Shown here one piece after another: positions 15,946 to 24,659 of a stretch of 64,000 nt of DNA. This DNA is from Curtobacterium sp. PhB115 (GTDB lineage Bacteria; Actinomycetota; Actinomycetes; Actinomycetales; Microbacteriaceae), in the NCBI RefSeq assembly GCF_003752025.1, contig NZ_RJKR01000005.1, forward strand, positions 372,001 to 436,000, in the 5' to 3' direction. Numbering within the stretch: the stretch's first letter is position 1; each line of letters opens with the position of its first letter. The translations under genes were made by a program, and so were the position numbers. Under the pieces are notes generated by a model that ran no database searches, was not told the origin of the DNA, and saw only the letters and a list, made by a program, of their open reading frames with translations.

Positions 15946-17148
15946 ATGCGGCAGGCAGGACCCTGGTTGCGAGCCGCCGAGGGAGCCATGCTCCTCGGAG
16001 CGGACGGCGTCCCGGCGCCCACCGTCTTCGCCGAGATGAGCGCCCTCGCCGCGAGCACCGGCGCGATCAACCTCGGACAGGGGTTCCCGGACGAGGACGG
16101 CCCGTCCGAGGTCCTCGAGTCGGCGGTCCGTGCGATCCGCGACGGCGTGAACCAGTACCCGCCGGGGCGCGGCACCCCGGAGCTGCGGACGGCCGTCGCC
16201 GAGCACCAGCAGCGGTGGTACAGCCTCGAGGTCGACCCGGACCGCGAGGTCCTCGTCACCGCCGGAGCGACGGAGGCCCTGGCGGCGACGCTCCTCGCGT
16301 TCGTCGAACCCGGCGACGAGGTCATCACGTTCGAGCCGTTCTACGACGCCTACGGTGCGCTGATCCGTCTCGCCGGCGGCACCCACGTCACCGTGCCGCT
16401 CACCGCACCGGACTTCCTGCCTGACGAGTCCACCCTCCGTGCCGCCTTCACGGACCGGACCCGGGCCGTGCTCGTCAACACCCCGCACAACCCGACCGGG
16501 CGGGTGCTGCCCGACGAAGTCCTCCGGACGATCGTCGAACTGGCGGACCGGTACGACGCCCTGATCATCACCGACGAGGTCTACGAGCACCTGACCTTCG
16601 ACGTCCCGCACACGCCGATCGCGACGCTGCCCGGTGCCGCTGAGCGGACCGTCACGATCTCGAGCGCCGGCAAGACCTTCAGCACCACGGGCTGGAAGAT
16701 CGGCTGGCTCACCGCTCCCCCGACGCTGGTGGACGCGATCACGACGGTGAAGCAGTACCTGACCTTCGTCAACGGTGCGCCGTTCCAACCCGCGGTCGCG
16801 GCAGGGTTGCGGCTGCCGGACGCCGTCTTCACCGGGATCGCCGCGGAGCTGCGGGCGAAGCACGACCTGCTCGCCGCGGGACTCGGCGCCGCGGGCTTCG
16901 ACGTGATGCGTCCGGACGGGGGCTACTTCGTCATCGCGGACGCCGCACCGCTCGGCCACACCGACGCCCGCGAGTTCTGCCTGCAGCTGCCGGCACTCGC
17001 CGGTGTCGTCGGTGTGCCCGTGTCCGCGTTCGTCAGGCCGGATCGTGCGGCGGGCTACCGGTCACTGGTGCGCTTCGCGTTCTGCAAGCGGCGGTCCGTC
17101 CTCGAGGACGCCGCCGCTCGGCTCGCTGGCCTGTCGCGCATCGCCTGA
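15946..17148 (+). CDS. PLP-dependent class I aminotransferase (YbdL/kynurenine aminotransferase-like)
   Basis: A 400-residue fold-type I aminotransferase. The PLP lysine is Lys243 in SSAGKTFSTTGWK; NTPHNPTG (178-185), Asp210 and Tyr213 in TDEVYEH complete the cofactor site. INLGQGFPDE near residue 41 is the opening motif of the YbdL/KAT branch, which uses methionine, glutamine or kynurenine as amino donors with 2-oxo acids. A separate DapC-type enzyme is encoded at 57490, so a role in diaminopimelate synthesis is less likely here. GGAGGGA precedes the ATG. Substrate assignment is uncertain. Confidence 0.9.
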   Translation: MRQAGPWLRAAEGAMLLGADGVPAPTVFAEMSALAASTGAINLGQGFPDEDGPSEVLESAVRAIRDGVNQYPPGRGTPELRTAVAEHQQRWYSLEVDPDREVLVTAGATEALAATLLAFVEPGDEVITFEPFYDAYGALIRLAGGTHVTVPLTAPDFLPDESTLRAAFTDRTRAVLVNTPHNPTGRVLPDEVLRTIVELADRYDALIITDEVYEHLTFDVPHTPIATLPGAAERTVTISSAGKTFSTTGWKIGWLTAPPTLVDAITTVKQYLTFVNGAPFQPAVAAGLRLPDAVFTGIAAELRAKHDLLAAGLGAAGFDVMRPDGGYFVIADAAPLGHTDAREFCLQLPALAGVVGVPVSAFVRPDRAAGYRSLVRFAFCKRRSVLEDAAARLAGLSRIA

Positions 17149-17163
17149 CGGGGCGCGCCGCCT

Positions 17164-17271
17164 GACGGACGTGCGTTGCATGACGGACGCGCGTTGCATG
17201 ACGGACGCGCATTGCACGACGGACGCGCATTGCACGACGGACGCGCATTGCACGACGGACGCGCGTTGCGT
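17164..17271. repeat. 18-bp tandem repeat after the aminotransferase gene
   Basis: Six consecutive units of GACGGACGCGCATTGCAC (three identical, three with one to three changes), starting 16 bases after the stop codon and followed by a partial unit. It fills most of the convergent gap up to 17324. Confidence 0.93.
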
Positions 17272-17324
17272 CACGGACGCGTTCGGGGCACTTGAGACGA
17301 CCCCCGACGCACGCGGCGTGCGTG

Positions 17325-18191
17325 TCAGCGGTGGGCCGTGCCTCCAGGCCGGTGTCGCAGCGCGACGTCGTACCGCCGGAGCGACAGCGACGGGTTGACC
17401 TGCCGGACAGCGTCCGTCACCGCGGTGTCGATCGTGGCGGTGAGGAGGCCAGGCGTCGCACCAGCCGACACGACGGCGACGCCGGAGGGGTCGATGACGA
17501 CGGAGCCGCCGATGCCGATCGGGGGCGTCTGGCCGACGCCGACCACCCAGACGGTGTTCTCGATGGCGCGAGCGGTCAGGAGGGTCCGCCAGTGGTGCTC
17601 CTTGCCCGGGCCGCGCACCCACTCGGCCGGCAGGACGACGACGTCGGACGCACCGTGCTCGGGCGCCGCCAGGCGGCGGGTGACCTCCGGGAAGCGCAGG
17701 TCGTAACAGGTCTCGAGGCCGATGCGGACGCCCGCGAGTTCGAAGACCGGCAGCTGCTCGGGGTCGCCGGACTCGATGTGGTCGGACTCCCGAGAGCCGA
17801 AGGCGTCGTAGAGGTGGACCTTGCGGTACGTGGCGGCGAGCTCCCCGGAGGGCAGGACGGCGACGAGGGTGTTGCGGAACCGGTCTGCTGCGTCGGTGGC
17901 TTCGGTCGCTTCTGCGGCTTCGGTCGTTTCGGCGATCCCCACGACCAGCGCGACGCCGGTCTCGCGTGCGATCGCCTGGAGGCCAGTGACGAAGGGGCCG
18001 TCGAGCGGCTGGGCTGCTGCGACGAACCGGTCGTCGATGTCCGCCGTGAAGTACGAGGTGTACTCGGGCGTGACGAGGAGGTCCGCTCCGCGTGCTGCTG
18101 CCTCAGCGGCGGCCGTCCGCACGGTCTCGAGGTTGGCGGCGGGGTCGTCCACCGGCGCGAACTGCGCGGCCGCGATCGTCAGGGTGCCCAT
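17325..18191 (-). CDS. Carbon-nitrogen hydrolase (nitrilase superfamily amidase)
   Basis: A 288-residue member of the nitrilase superfamily, most like the omega-amidase/Nit branch that hydrolyses small amides. The catalytic triad is complete: Glu43 in TPEYTSYF, Lys124 in TYRKVHLYD and Cys162 in LETCYDLRFPE. Residues about 89-101 (TTEAAEATEATDAADRF) form a low-complexity insert. The ATG lies 6 bases after TACGCT and is taken as a leaderless start. It is next to an aminotransferase of the type whose oxo-acid amide products (such as 2-oxoglutaramate) omega-amidase clears. That pairing is suggestive, not proven. Confidence 0.9.
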   Translation of the reverse strand: MGTLTIAAAQFAPVDDPAANLETVRTAAAEAAARGADLLVTPEYTSYFTADIDDRFVAAAQPLDGPFVTGLQAIARETGVALVVGIAETTEAAEATEATDAADRFRNTLVAVLPSGELAATYRKVHLYDAFGSRESDHIESGDPEQLPVFELAGVRIGLETCYDLRFPEVTRRLAAPEHGASDVVVLPAEWVRGPGKEHHWRTLLTARAIENTVWVVGVGQTPPIGIGGSVVIDPSGVAVVSAGATPGLLTATIDTAVTDAVRQVNPSLSLRRYDVALRHRPGGTAHR

Positions 18192-18197
18192 CCGCCG

Positions 18198-18203
18198 AGC
18201 GTA
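18198..18203 (-). promoter_or_regulatory. -10 hexamer of the nitrilase gene (leaderless)
   Basis: TACGCT on the minus strand, 6 bases before the ATG at 18191. Confidence 0.6.
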
Positions 18204-18300
18204 CCGGGGGGTTCGCGGCCGGGGGCGGGCGCGGGCGGCCGGGGCCGGCGCGGCGGGGCCGGGGCCGGGGCCGGCGCCGGCACCGGGGCCGGCCCCAAGT
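18204..18300. other. Extreme GC tract without a gene
   Basis: Runs of GGGGCCGG and CCGGCG with almost no A or T. I see no gene or clear regulatory site, only low-complexity sequence. Confidence 0.6.
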
Positions 18301-18508
18301 CTCGTGCTGGCCGACAGTTTTCGCGGTCCGGGCCCCGAAATGTGTCGCTGAGGCCGAAACTCGGCCGAGCGGACCGGACCCGCGGCGGGCACTGCGGGGC
18401 GAGACGGGGCCGGGCACCGACGCCGACACCGACACCCACGCCGAACCTCGTGCTGGCCGACAGTTTCCGCGGTCCGGCCCCGAAATGTGTCGCTGACGCC
18501 GAGATTCG
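18301..18508. repeat. Two direct copies of a 61-bp intergenic hairpin unit
   Basis: Copy one at 18301-18361 and copy two at 18447-18508 both read CTCGTGCTGGCCGACAGTTT, then C-rich GGTCCGG and CCCCGAAATGTGTCGCTGA. Inside each copy the CGACAGTTTTCG arm is a partial inverted match to CGAAATGTGTCG. The CCGACAGTTYYCGCGG core also occurs at 39181-39195 and, with changes, at 55305-55345. Confidence 0.75.
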
Positions 18509-18551
18509 ACCCCGCGGCCCAGACCCACGGCGGCACGCCCCGGGAACGACG

Positions 18552-18583
18552 AAGGCCCCGGTCCGAGCGGACCGGGGCCTTTT
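18552..18583. terminator. Rho-independent-type hairpin next to the initiator tRNA gene
   Basis: AAGGCCCCGGTCC and GGACCGGGGCCTT form a 13-bp perfect stem with a four-base loop, followed by TTTG on the plus strand. It lies just past the 3' end of the minus-strand tRNA and probably ends it; the symmetric stem could work both ways. Confidence 0.75.
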
Positions 18584-18594
18584 GTTGTGACGCT

Positions 18595-18671
18595 TGGTTG
18601 CGGGGGCAGGATTTGAACCTACGACCTCTGGGTTATGAGCCCAGCGAGCTACCGAACTGCTCCACCCCGCG
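18595..18671 (-). tRNA. Initiator tRNA-fMet (CAT anticodon)
   Basis: A 77-base tRNA with CCA encoded. The anticodon loop reads CTCATAA, so the anticodon is CAU. Two features mark it as the initiator rather than elongator: position 1 is C facing A72 (unpaired acceptor end, CGCGGGG against CCCCGCA), and the anticodon stem has three consecutive G-C pairs (GGG/CCC). The T-arm is GGTTCAAATCC. A TAGGCT -10 element lies upstream and a strong hairpin downstream, so it is a single-gene unit. Confidence 0.96.
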
Positions 18672-18682
18672 GCACATTGAAT

Positions 18683-18688
18683 AGCCTA
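18683..18688 (-). promoter_or_regulatory. -10 hexamer of tRNA-fMet
   Basis: TAGGCT on the minus strand, 11 bases before the first base of the mature tRNA, leaving a leader of about five bases for RNase P. Confidence 0.6.
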
Positions 18689-18695
18689 CACAGCA

Positions 18696-18730
18696 CCGTG
18701 GCGGGGCACAAATCGAGTGCCCCGCCACGG
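18696..18730. terminator. Terminator of the UPF0182 gene
   Basis: CCGTGGCGGGGCAC and its exact reverse complement form a 14-bp stem with a 7-base loop, four bases after the UPF0182 stop. Confidence 0.75.
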
Positions 18731-18734
18731 CGTG

Positions 18735-21700
18735 TCAGTTCCCGTTCTCGGCGGCGGTGGCCGCTTCGATCGCGTCCTGGAGGCGCTGGTCGGCCTCTGC
18801 TGCGGCGACCAGGTCATTGTCCGCGTAGGCCTGCTGACGGTCCTGCAGGGCGTCGTTCGCATCGGACAGTGCCTGCTGCAGCGCGTCGTTGTCGACGGTG
18901 CCGGAGCCGGTCGAGCCCGTCGAGCCCGAGCCACTGTCGGACGAGCCGCTGTCGGAACCGCTATCCGACGAACCACTGTCGGAACCGCTGCCCGAGCCAC
19001 TGGCACCGGAGTCACCGGCCGCCGCACCCGAGTCGCCGCCGAACAGCTCGTTCAGCGCCTCGTCGAGGGTGTCCTCGAACGCGATCTTGTCGCCGAAGGC
19101 CACGAGGACCTTCTGCAGCAGCGGGTACGAACCGCTCGACGTCGACTGCACGTAGACGGGCTGCACGTACAGGAAGCCCCCGCCGACCGGCAGTGTGAGC
19201 AGGTTGCCCTGCTTCACGGTCGAGTTGCCGCGCTTCAGGATGTTCAGCTCCTGCGACACCGTGGTGTCGGAGTTGAACAGGTTCTGCACCTGCGCCGGAC
19301 CTGGGATGTTGTCGGTCTTCGGCATCGTCAACAGCGTGAGTTTGCCGTAGCCGGAGGCCTTCTTCCCCTTGCCGGCACCACCGGCGTCGGAGTCGACGGC
19401 GAGGTACCCGGTCAGCACGTTGCGGTTGTTCGCACCGGCCGACTGCTGGGGTATGTAGGTCGTGTACAGCGTGTACGCGGTCCCCTGACCCGGCACCTTC
19501 ATCGTCAGGTAGTACGGATCCTGCAGGTTCGCCCGACTCGTCGTCGTCTGCGTCCCGAGGGCGTTCGTGGTCGTCGACGTGGTGGTGGAATCGGTGTCCG
19601 TGTCGCCGGACCCGGTCGTCGTCGGCTCTTGTGGCGTGTTCCACGCGTCGTCGCCCGAGTAGAACGAGTTCGCGTTCGTCACGTGGTAGGTGCCGAGGAT
19701 CGAGCGCTGCACCTTGAAGAGGTCGGTCGGGTAGCGCACGTGGTCGAGGAGTTCCGCGCTCATGCTCGACACCGACTTGATCGAGGTCGGGAAGATCTTC
19801 TGCCACGTCTTCAGCACCGGGTCCTTGGTGTCCCAGGCGTACAGGGTCACCTTGCCCGTGTAGGCGTCGACCGTGGCCTTCACCGAGTTCCGGATGTAGT
19901 TCACCTGGTCCGTGCGGTACGCGGAGGTCTCGGCGCCGGCGATGCTGTCCGACAGGCTCTGGCTCTGCGAGTACGGGTAGGCGTCGCTCGTCGTGTAGCC
20001 GTCGACGACCCACTGGATGCGGTGGTCGACGATCGCCGGGTACGCGTCGCTGTCGAGCGTCAGGTACGGAGCGACCTTCTGCACACGGGTGATCGGGTCG
20101 CGGTCGTAGAGGATCTGCGAGTCCTTGTTCACCGCGTTCGACAGCAGGATCTGCTCCGACTGGAACTTCGCCGCGTAGACGAGTCGGTTGAAGAAGTTGC
20201 CGAGGCTCGGTCCGCCGTTGCCCGCGTACGTCGTCGTGGCGTTGCCGCCGTTGTCGTCGTCGGAACCGGACGGGTAGTCGAGCTCGACGTCCTTCGAGCC
20301 CTTGGGGGCGCCGACGATCGAGTACGACGGCGAGGTCTCGCCGAAGTACACGCGCTGCTGGAAGTCGCCCAGGGCACCGTTCGACGGGATCCCCGACTCG
20401 AGGAAGACGGGCTTGCCGTCGCTCGCGCGCTGGTTGCCGTACGCCGCGGTGACGCCGTAGCCGTGCGTGTAGACGAACGCCCGGTTGTACTGCGTGTTCG
20501 CGGCGGCGCTCAGGCCGTCGAGGTCGATGTCGCGGACCGCGATCACGGTGTCCTCGGTCTCGCCCTTGACGTCGTAGCGGTCGACGTCGAGCTCGTCCGG
20601 GAACTGGTAGTACTGCCGGTACTGCTGGAGCTGGCTGAAGGTGTCGGAGACGATCTTCGGGTCGATCAGGCGGATGTTCGCCGTCGTCTGGGCGTCCTGC
20701 GCGAGGGCACCGGTGCTCGCCTCGGTCGTCGCGTCGTAGTTCTGCTCCTCGACCCCGGAGACGCCGTACGCGTCGCGCGTGGCCTTGATGTTCCGCTCGA
20801 TGTACGCGGACTCGTAGGTACGCTCCGACGGCTTGACCTGCAGACGCTGCACGATCCAGGGGTAGATGCCACCGATGACGATCGCGGCGACGAGCAGCAG
20901 CCCGGTGCCGACGATCGAGATGCGCCAGCGGCCGATGACCGCGGTGACGATGAAGAGGATCGCGACGATCGCCGCGATGCCCGCCATGATCTCGCGACCG
21001 GGGATCACCGCGTTCACCTCGGTGTACTGGGCACCGGTGATCAGCGAGTTGCTCTTCGTCAGGGCCGCGTACTGGTCGAGCCAGAGGCTGACGGCCTGCA
21101 GCGCGATGTAGACCGCAGCTGTGATCGCGAGCTGGATGCGTGCCGCGCGGGAGATCCGGACCTCACGCCCGCCGAACCGCAGCGCCCCGTAGAGGTAGCA
21201 CGCTGCGAGTGCGGCGAGACCGGCGATCAGGACGACGGCGGACGAGTACGCCACGATCGAACGCCAGAACGGCAGCTCGAAGACGTAGAAGCCGATGTCG
21301 AGGCCGAACTGCGGATCGGTCTTGCCGAAGGGCGTGCGGTTGAAGTACTCGAGCACCATGCTCCAGCGACCCGCGGTCGACAGCCCGGCGAAGATGCCGA
21401 GCACGACCGGGATGCCGATCATCACGGCGCGTCGCAGCGGCTCGATGACCTGCTGGTAGCGGTCGAGCTGTGAGTTCAGCTTCGCGTAGACCGGCCGGAA
21501 CCGGAACGCGAGGCCGATGCTCACGTACACCGGGACCGCCATGCCGAGGAACCCGGCGAGGAACATGAGCGTCCCCGCGATCCACCGCGTGGTCAGGACC
21601 TGCTGGAAGCCGAGCTGCGCGAACCATGCGTAGTCGGTGTACAGGCTGGCGAAGATGAAGAAGCCGATCACCAGTGCGGCCAGCACGATGATCGTGACCA

Positions 21701-21752
21701 CGATCGGGACCCGCGGCGAACGCCGCCCCGAGGTGGACGAGGTTGTCGTCAC
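18735..21752 (-). CDS. UPF0182 family large membrane protein
   Basis: A 1005-residue protein of the UPF0182 (COG1615) family, function unknown. About seven hydrophobic helices fill the first 310 residues, starting at VPIVVTIIVLAALVIGFF; FASLYTDYAWFAQLGF is the family signature. A large outer domain follows (from about 310 to 900). The tail after residue 900 is low-complexity, with GSGSDSGSSDSGSDSG repeats, then an acidic/Gln-rich helix near the C-terminus. The GTG start has GGAG nine bases upstream. The gene order with the YlbL protease and DUF2342 gene is shared with M. tuberculosis Rv3193c-Rv3195 as I remember it. Confidence 0.93.
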   Translation of the reverse strand: MTTTSSTSGRRSPRVPIVVTIIVLAALVIGFFIFASLYTDYAWFAQLGFQQVLTTRWIAGTLMFLAGFLGMAVPVYVSIGLAFRFRPVYAKLNSQLDRYQQVIEPLRRAVMIGIPVVLGIFAGLSTAGRWSMVLEYFNRTPFGKTDPQFGLDIGFYVFELPFWRSIVAYSSAVVLIAGLAALAACYLYGALRFGGREVRISRAARIQLAITAAVYIALQAVSLWLDQYAALTKSNSLITGAQYTEVNAVIPGREIMAGIAAIVAILFIVTAVIGRWRISIVGTGLLLVAAIVIGGIYPWIVQRLQVKPSERTYESAYIERNIKATRDAYGVSGVEEQNYDATTEASTGALAQDAQTTANIRLIDPKIVSDTFSQLQQYRQYYQFPDELDVDRYDVKGETEDTVIAVRDIDLDGLSAAANTQYNRAFVYTHGYGVTAAYGNQRASDGKPVFLESGIPSNGALGDFQQRVYFGETSPSYSIVGAPKGSKDVELDYPSGSDDDNGGNATTTYAGNGGPSLGNFFNRLVYAAKFQSEQILLSNAVNKDSQILYDRDPITRVQKVAPYLTLDSDAYPAIVDHRIQWVVDGYTTSDAYPYSQSQSLSDSIAGAETSAYRTDQVNYIRNSVKATVDAYTGKVTLYAWDTKDPVLKTWQKIFPTSIKSVSSMSAELLDHVRYPTDLFKVQRSILGTYHVTNANSFYSGDDAWNTPQEPTTTGSGDTDTDSTTTSTTTNALGTQTTTSRANLQDPYYLTMKVPGQGTAYTLYTTYIPQQSAGANNRNVLTGYLAVDSDAGGAGKGKKASGYGKLTLLTMPKTDNIPGPAQVQNLFNSDTTVSQELNILKRGNSTVKQGNLLTLPVGGGFLYVQPVYVQSTSSGSYPLLQKVLVAFGDKIAFEDTLDEALNELFGGDSGAAAGDSGASGSGSGSDSGSSDSGSDSGSSDSGSGSTGSTGSGTVDNDALQQALSDANDALQDRQQAYADNDLVAAAEADQRLQDAIEAATAAENGN

Positions 21753-21815
21753 TTGATGTGCTCCAGACGTGTCGGACCGGCGGGCCCGGCTCGCGGCGGG
21801 CCGTCAGTGTCACTC

Positions 21816-21821
21816 ATCCTA
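21816..21821 (-). promoter_or_regulatory. Probable -10 hexamer of the UPF0182 gene
   Basis: TAGGAT on the minus strand, giving a leader of about 57 bases. Confidence 0.45.
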
Positions 21822-21867
21822 TTGGACCGGACTGCGCATGAAGCTGTGCGGGGACTCAGGAACCCGG

Positions 21868-22977
21868 TCAGGATCCGCAGCGGGCGAGCTTCGCGGTGCT
21901 CCCGCCGTCGGCGATGGTCTGCAGGTCGGTGACGGCCTGGTCGAGCGTCGACACCTTGTAGACGTCGAGACCGTCCGGGACGTGCCCGACGACCTCGTCG
22001 CAGTTGTCGGCCGGGGCGAGGAAGACCGTGGCGCCAGCGTCCTTCGCACCGTAGAGCTTCTGCCGGATACCGCCGATCGCGCCGACCTCACCGTCGGCGG
22101 TGATCGTCCCGGTCCCGGCGACGTGCTTGCCGCCGTTCAGCTTGCCCGGCGTGATCTCGTCGATGATCCCGAGCGCGAACATCATGCCGGCCGACGGACC
22201 GCCGACGTCCTGGAGCTTGATGGACACGTCGAACGGGAAGTCGTACCGCTCGGTGACGCCCACGCCGATCAGCGCCGTGCCCTGCTCGTCGCGCGGGGTG
22301 ACCTGGACGTCCTTCGTCGCGCCGTCGCGCTCGATGGTGACGGTCGCCGGGGTGGAGGTGCCGTGCTTCGCGACGAGTTCGCGCAGCGACGTCGCGTCGG
22401 CGTTCGTGGTGAGCGCCGTGCCGTCGAACGCGGTGATCACGTCACCCTTCTCGATCGTGCCGTCGGCCGCCGACCCCTTCTGCACGGTGCCGACGACGAG
22501 GTCGGTCGGCAGGTCGTTCCCCTGCTGGATGAGGGCCGCGGCGACGGCCGACTGCTGGGAAGCCTGCATGTCGGCGGAGTCCTGCTCGTTGACCTGCTCG
22601 GTCGTGGTGCCGCTCGGGTAGATCGCCTCGACGGGGATGACGGCCTGCGACTTGGTGAACAGCGCACGGATGACGCTCGTCCACGTGGGGCGGTTCGTGG
22701 CGTCGCCCTGGATGCCGACGGTCAGCATGTCGAGCGCACCAGCCGTCGGGTACGTCTCGTGGCCGGAGACCTGGATGAGCTTGACCTGCTTCGCGTCCTT
22801 GCCGGTGCCCTGCTCCTGCGTGCCGATCGTGTTGTACACGGGCCCGGGGACCTCGATGAGGTACGGGCTCGGCAGCAGGCTCGCCAGGAGCCCGAGGACC
22901 ACGGCGCCGATCACGAACGCCCAGCCGACCGTCCTGGCTCGCGAACGACGACGGGGCGCGGGGGCGAAGAGGGTCAC
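21868..22977 (-). CDS. YlbL-type PDZ and Lon-like protease
   Basis: A 369-residue membrane-anchored serine protease. One N-terminal helix (about 17-36) is followed by PSPYLIEVPGPVYNT, the family signature. A PDZ domain spans about 155-225 (GSAADGTIEKGDVITAFDG) and a Lon-type protease domain about 235-360. The Ser-Lys dyad is Ser262 in GGPSAGMMFAL and Lys307 in IRQKLYGAK, 45 residues apart as in Lon. I chose GTG at 22977 because GGAAGGA lies eight bases upstream; an upstream in-frame start at 23007 is possible but less likely. Probably cleaves exported or membrane substrates. Confidence 0.92.
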   Translation of the reverse strand: MTLFAPAPRRRSRARTVGWAFVIGAVVLGLLASLLPSPYLIEVPGPVYNTIGTQEQGTGKDAKQVKLIQVSGHETYPTAGALDMLTVGIQGDATNRPTWTSVIRALFTKSQAVIPVEAIYPSGTTTEQVNEQDSADMQASQQSAVAAALIQQGNDLPTDLVVGTVQKGSAADGTIEKGDVITAFDGTALTTNADATSLRELVAKHGTSTPATVTIERDGATKDVQVTPRDEQGTALIGVGVTERYDFPFDVSIKLQDVGGPSAGMMFALGIIDEITPGKLNGGKHVAGTGTITADGEVGAIGGIRQKLYGAKDAGATVFLAPADNCDEVVGHVPDGLDVYKVSTLDQAVTDLQTIADGGSTAKLARCGS

Positions 22978-23092
22978 GCGGGGTCCTTCCAGGGGGTGGT
23001 CGCCCACACCTGACGGCGGGCTGTTCGCCCTCGGCGCAGCGGTTCGGGCGTTCCCACGGGGGCGTCCCAGGTCCGGCCCCGTGAGCAGCGAT

Positions 23093-23098
23093 TAGCGT
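23093..23098 (+). promoter_or_regulatory. -10 hexamer of the DUF2342 gene (leaderless)
   Basis: TAGCGT, 7 bases before the ATG at 23106. Confidence 0.6.
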
Positions 23099-23105
23099 AG
23101 TCGGC

Positions 23106-24599
23106 ATGCCTGATGAACCACAGCCGGGGCCGGACGACGACTTCCAGGAGATGCTGCGCAAGCTGCTCTCCGGCGAGGGCCAGATCGACCCGTCGCAGCT
23201 CGCCGGTGCCGCCGGCCTGCCGAACGACCCGGCCTTCGTGGCGAACCTGATGAGCCAGTTGCAGCGCGCCGCACAGTCCGGCGGGGACGGCATCGACTTC
23301 TCGGCGACCCTCGAGCGGGCCACCGCGATCGCCCGTGACGGCGGCCACCCGGTCGACCCCGTGACCTCGCAGGCGGCCGACCAGGCGTTCCAGGTCGCCG
23401 CCCTCTGGCTCGACGAGGTCACGACCGTCGCCGAGCTCACCGCGACCCCGAGCCTGTACACCCGCGAGCAGTGGGCGAAGGCGACCACCCCGGTCTGGAC
23501 CCAGATCGCGGAGCCGGTGGCGTTCAGCATCGCGGACGCACTGACCGAGGCGATCGACCAGCGGGCACCAGAACAGCTCAAGGCCATGCTCGGCGACGTC
23601 TCGAAGGCGATGCGCGGCGTCGGCGGCGCGCTCTTCGCGATCCAGCTCGGCCAGGTCGTCGGGCAGCTCTCGAAGGAGGTCGTCTCCGGCGGTGACGTCG
23701 GCGTCCCGCTCCTGGACGAGCAGGTCGCCGCCCTCGTGCCGCAGAACGTGGCCGAGTTCGCCGAGGGGCTCGACGTCTCCGAGGACGAGGTGCGCATCTA
23801 CCTCGCGGTCCGTGAGCTCGCACACGCCCGACTGTTCCGCTCCGCGCGCTGGCTGCGACTGCACATCATCTCCTCGATCACCGACTACGCCCGGGGCATC
23901 CACATCCCCTTCGACCGCGTCGAGGAACTCGCAGCAGACATCGACCCCACCAACCAGGAGCAGCTGCGCGACGCGCTCGCCTCGGGTGCGCTCATCCCGC
24001 CGCGGACTCCGGAGCAGGACGCCGCGCTCGCCCGCCTCGAGACCATGCTCGCCCTGGTCGAGGGCTGGGTCGACACCGTGACCGCCGCAGCGACCGCACG
24101 CCTGCCGAAGGCCGGAGCGATCGCCGAGATGGTCCGTCGCCGCCGCGCTGCCGGTGGGCCGGCCGAGTCCGCGTTCGCGACGCTCGTCGGCCTCGAGCTG
24201 CGTCCACGCCGTCTGCGTGAAGCCGCGGCGATGTGGCAGCGCGTGACGGACGTGCTCGGCGCCGAACAGCGGGATGCCCTCTGGTCGCACTTCGACCTCG
24301 TCCCGACCTCTGACGACATCGACGCGCCGGACGCCCTCGTCGCCCGACTCCAGAACCCGTCCCAGAGCGACGAGGACGACGCGTTCGACAAGGCGCTCGA
24401 GGACCTGCTCAACGACGCGACCGGCGCCCGTCCGCACGAGGACGAGTCCGGCGGCGTGGACGAAGCGGTCGAGAACAACACGAACAACACGAACAACACG
24501 AACGACAAGAACGACACGAACGACACGAACGACGAGCGCGACACGAACGACGAGCGCGACGAGACCGACAAGGACGGCGACGGCGACCAGCCCCGCTGA
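23106..24599 (+). CDS. DUF2342 / putative zinc-dependent metalloprotease
   Basis: A 497-residue actinobacterial protein annotated in databases as zinc-dependent metalloprotease or F420-associated hydrolase (TIGR03624 as I recall). The key motif is RELAHARLF (236-244), an ExxH-like helix; a classic HExxH is not present, so protease activity should be treated as unproven. Residues 1-60 are flexible and helical. The tail after about 455 is low-complexity, with NNTNNTNNTNDKNDTND and acidic repeats, not part of the family core. It is the first of two plus-strand genes facing uvrD2. Confidence 0.88.
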   Translation: MPDEPQPGPDDDFQEMLRKLLSGEGQIDPSQLAGAAGLPNDPAFVANLMSQLQRAAQSGGDGIDFSATLERATAIARDGGHPVDPVTSQAADQAFQVAALWLDEVTTVAELTATPSLYTREQWAKATTPVWTQIAEPVAFSIADALTEAIDQRAPEQLKAMLGDVSKAMRGVGGALFAIQLGQVVGQLSKEVVSGGDVGVPLLDEQVAALVPQNVAEFAEGLDVSEDEVRIYLAVRELAHARLFRSARWLRLHIISSITDYARGIHIPFDRVEELAADIDPTNQEQLRDALASGALIPPRTPEQDAALARLETMLALVEGWVDTVTAAATARLPKAGAIAEMVRRRRAAGGPAESAFATLVGLELRPRRLREAAAMWQRVTDVLGAEQRDALWSHFDLVPTSDDIDAPDALVARLQNPSQSDEDDAFDKALEDLLNDATGARPHEDESGGVDEAVENNTNNTNNTNDKNDTNDTNDERDTNDERDETDKDGDGDQPR

Positions 24600-24659
24600 G
24601 TTCTCCACAGATCCGCTCCGTGACCCCACGCGTGCCCGCGCATCCGGCACCGTGGGGTC

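Noticed and set aside
15946..17148. DapC for the enzyme at 15946
   Set aside because: The enzyme at 57490 has the DapC-specific N-terminus and lies beside fdxA, with dapD and dapE close by; the 15946 enzyme has YbdL/KAT-like features.
18595..18671. Elongator tRNA-Met or tRNA-Ile(CAU)
   Set aside because: The C1-A72 mismatch and three G-C pairs in the anticodon stem are initiator features.
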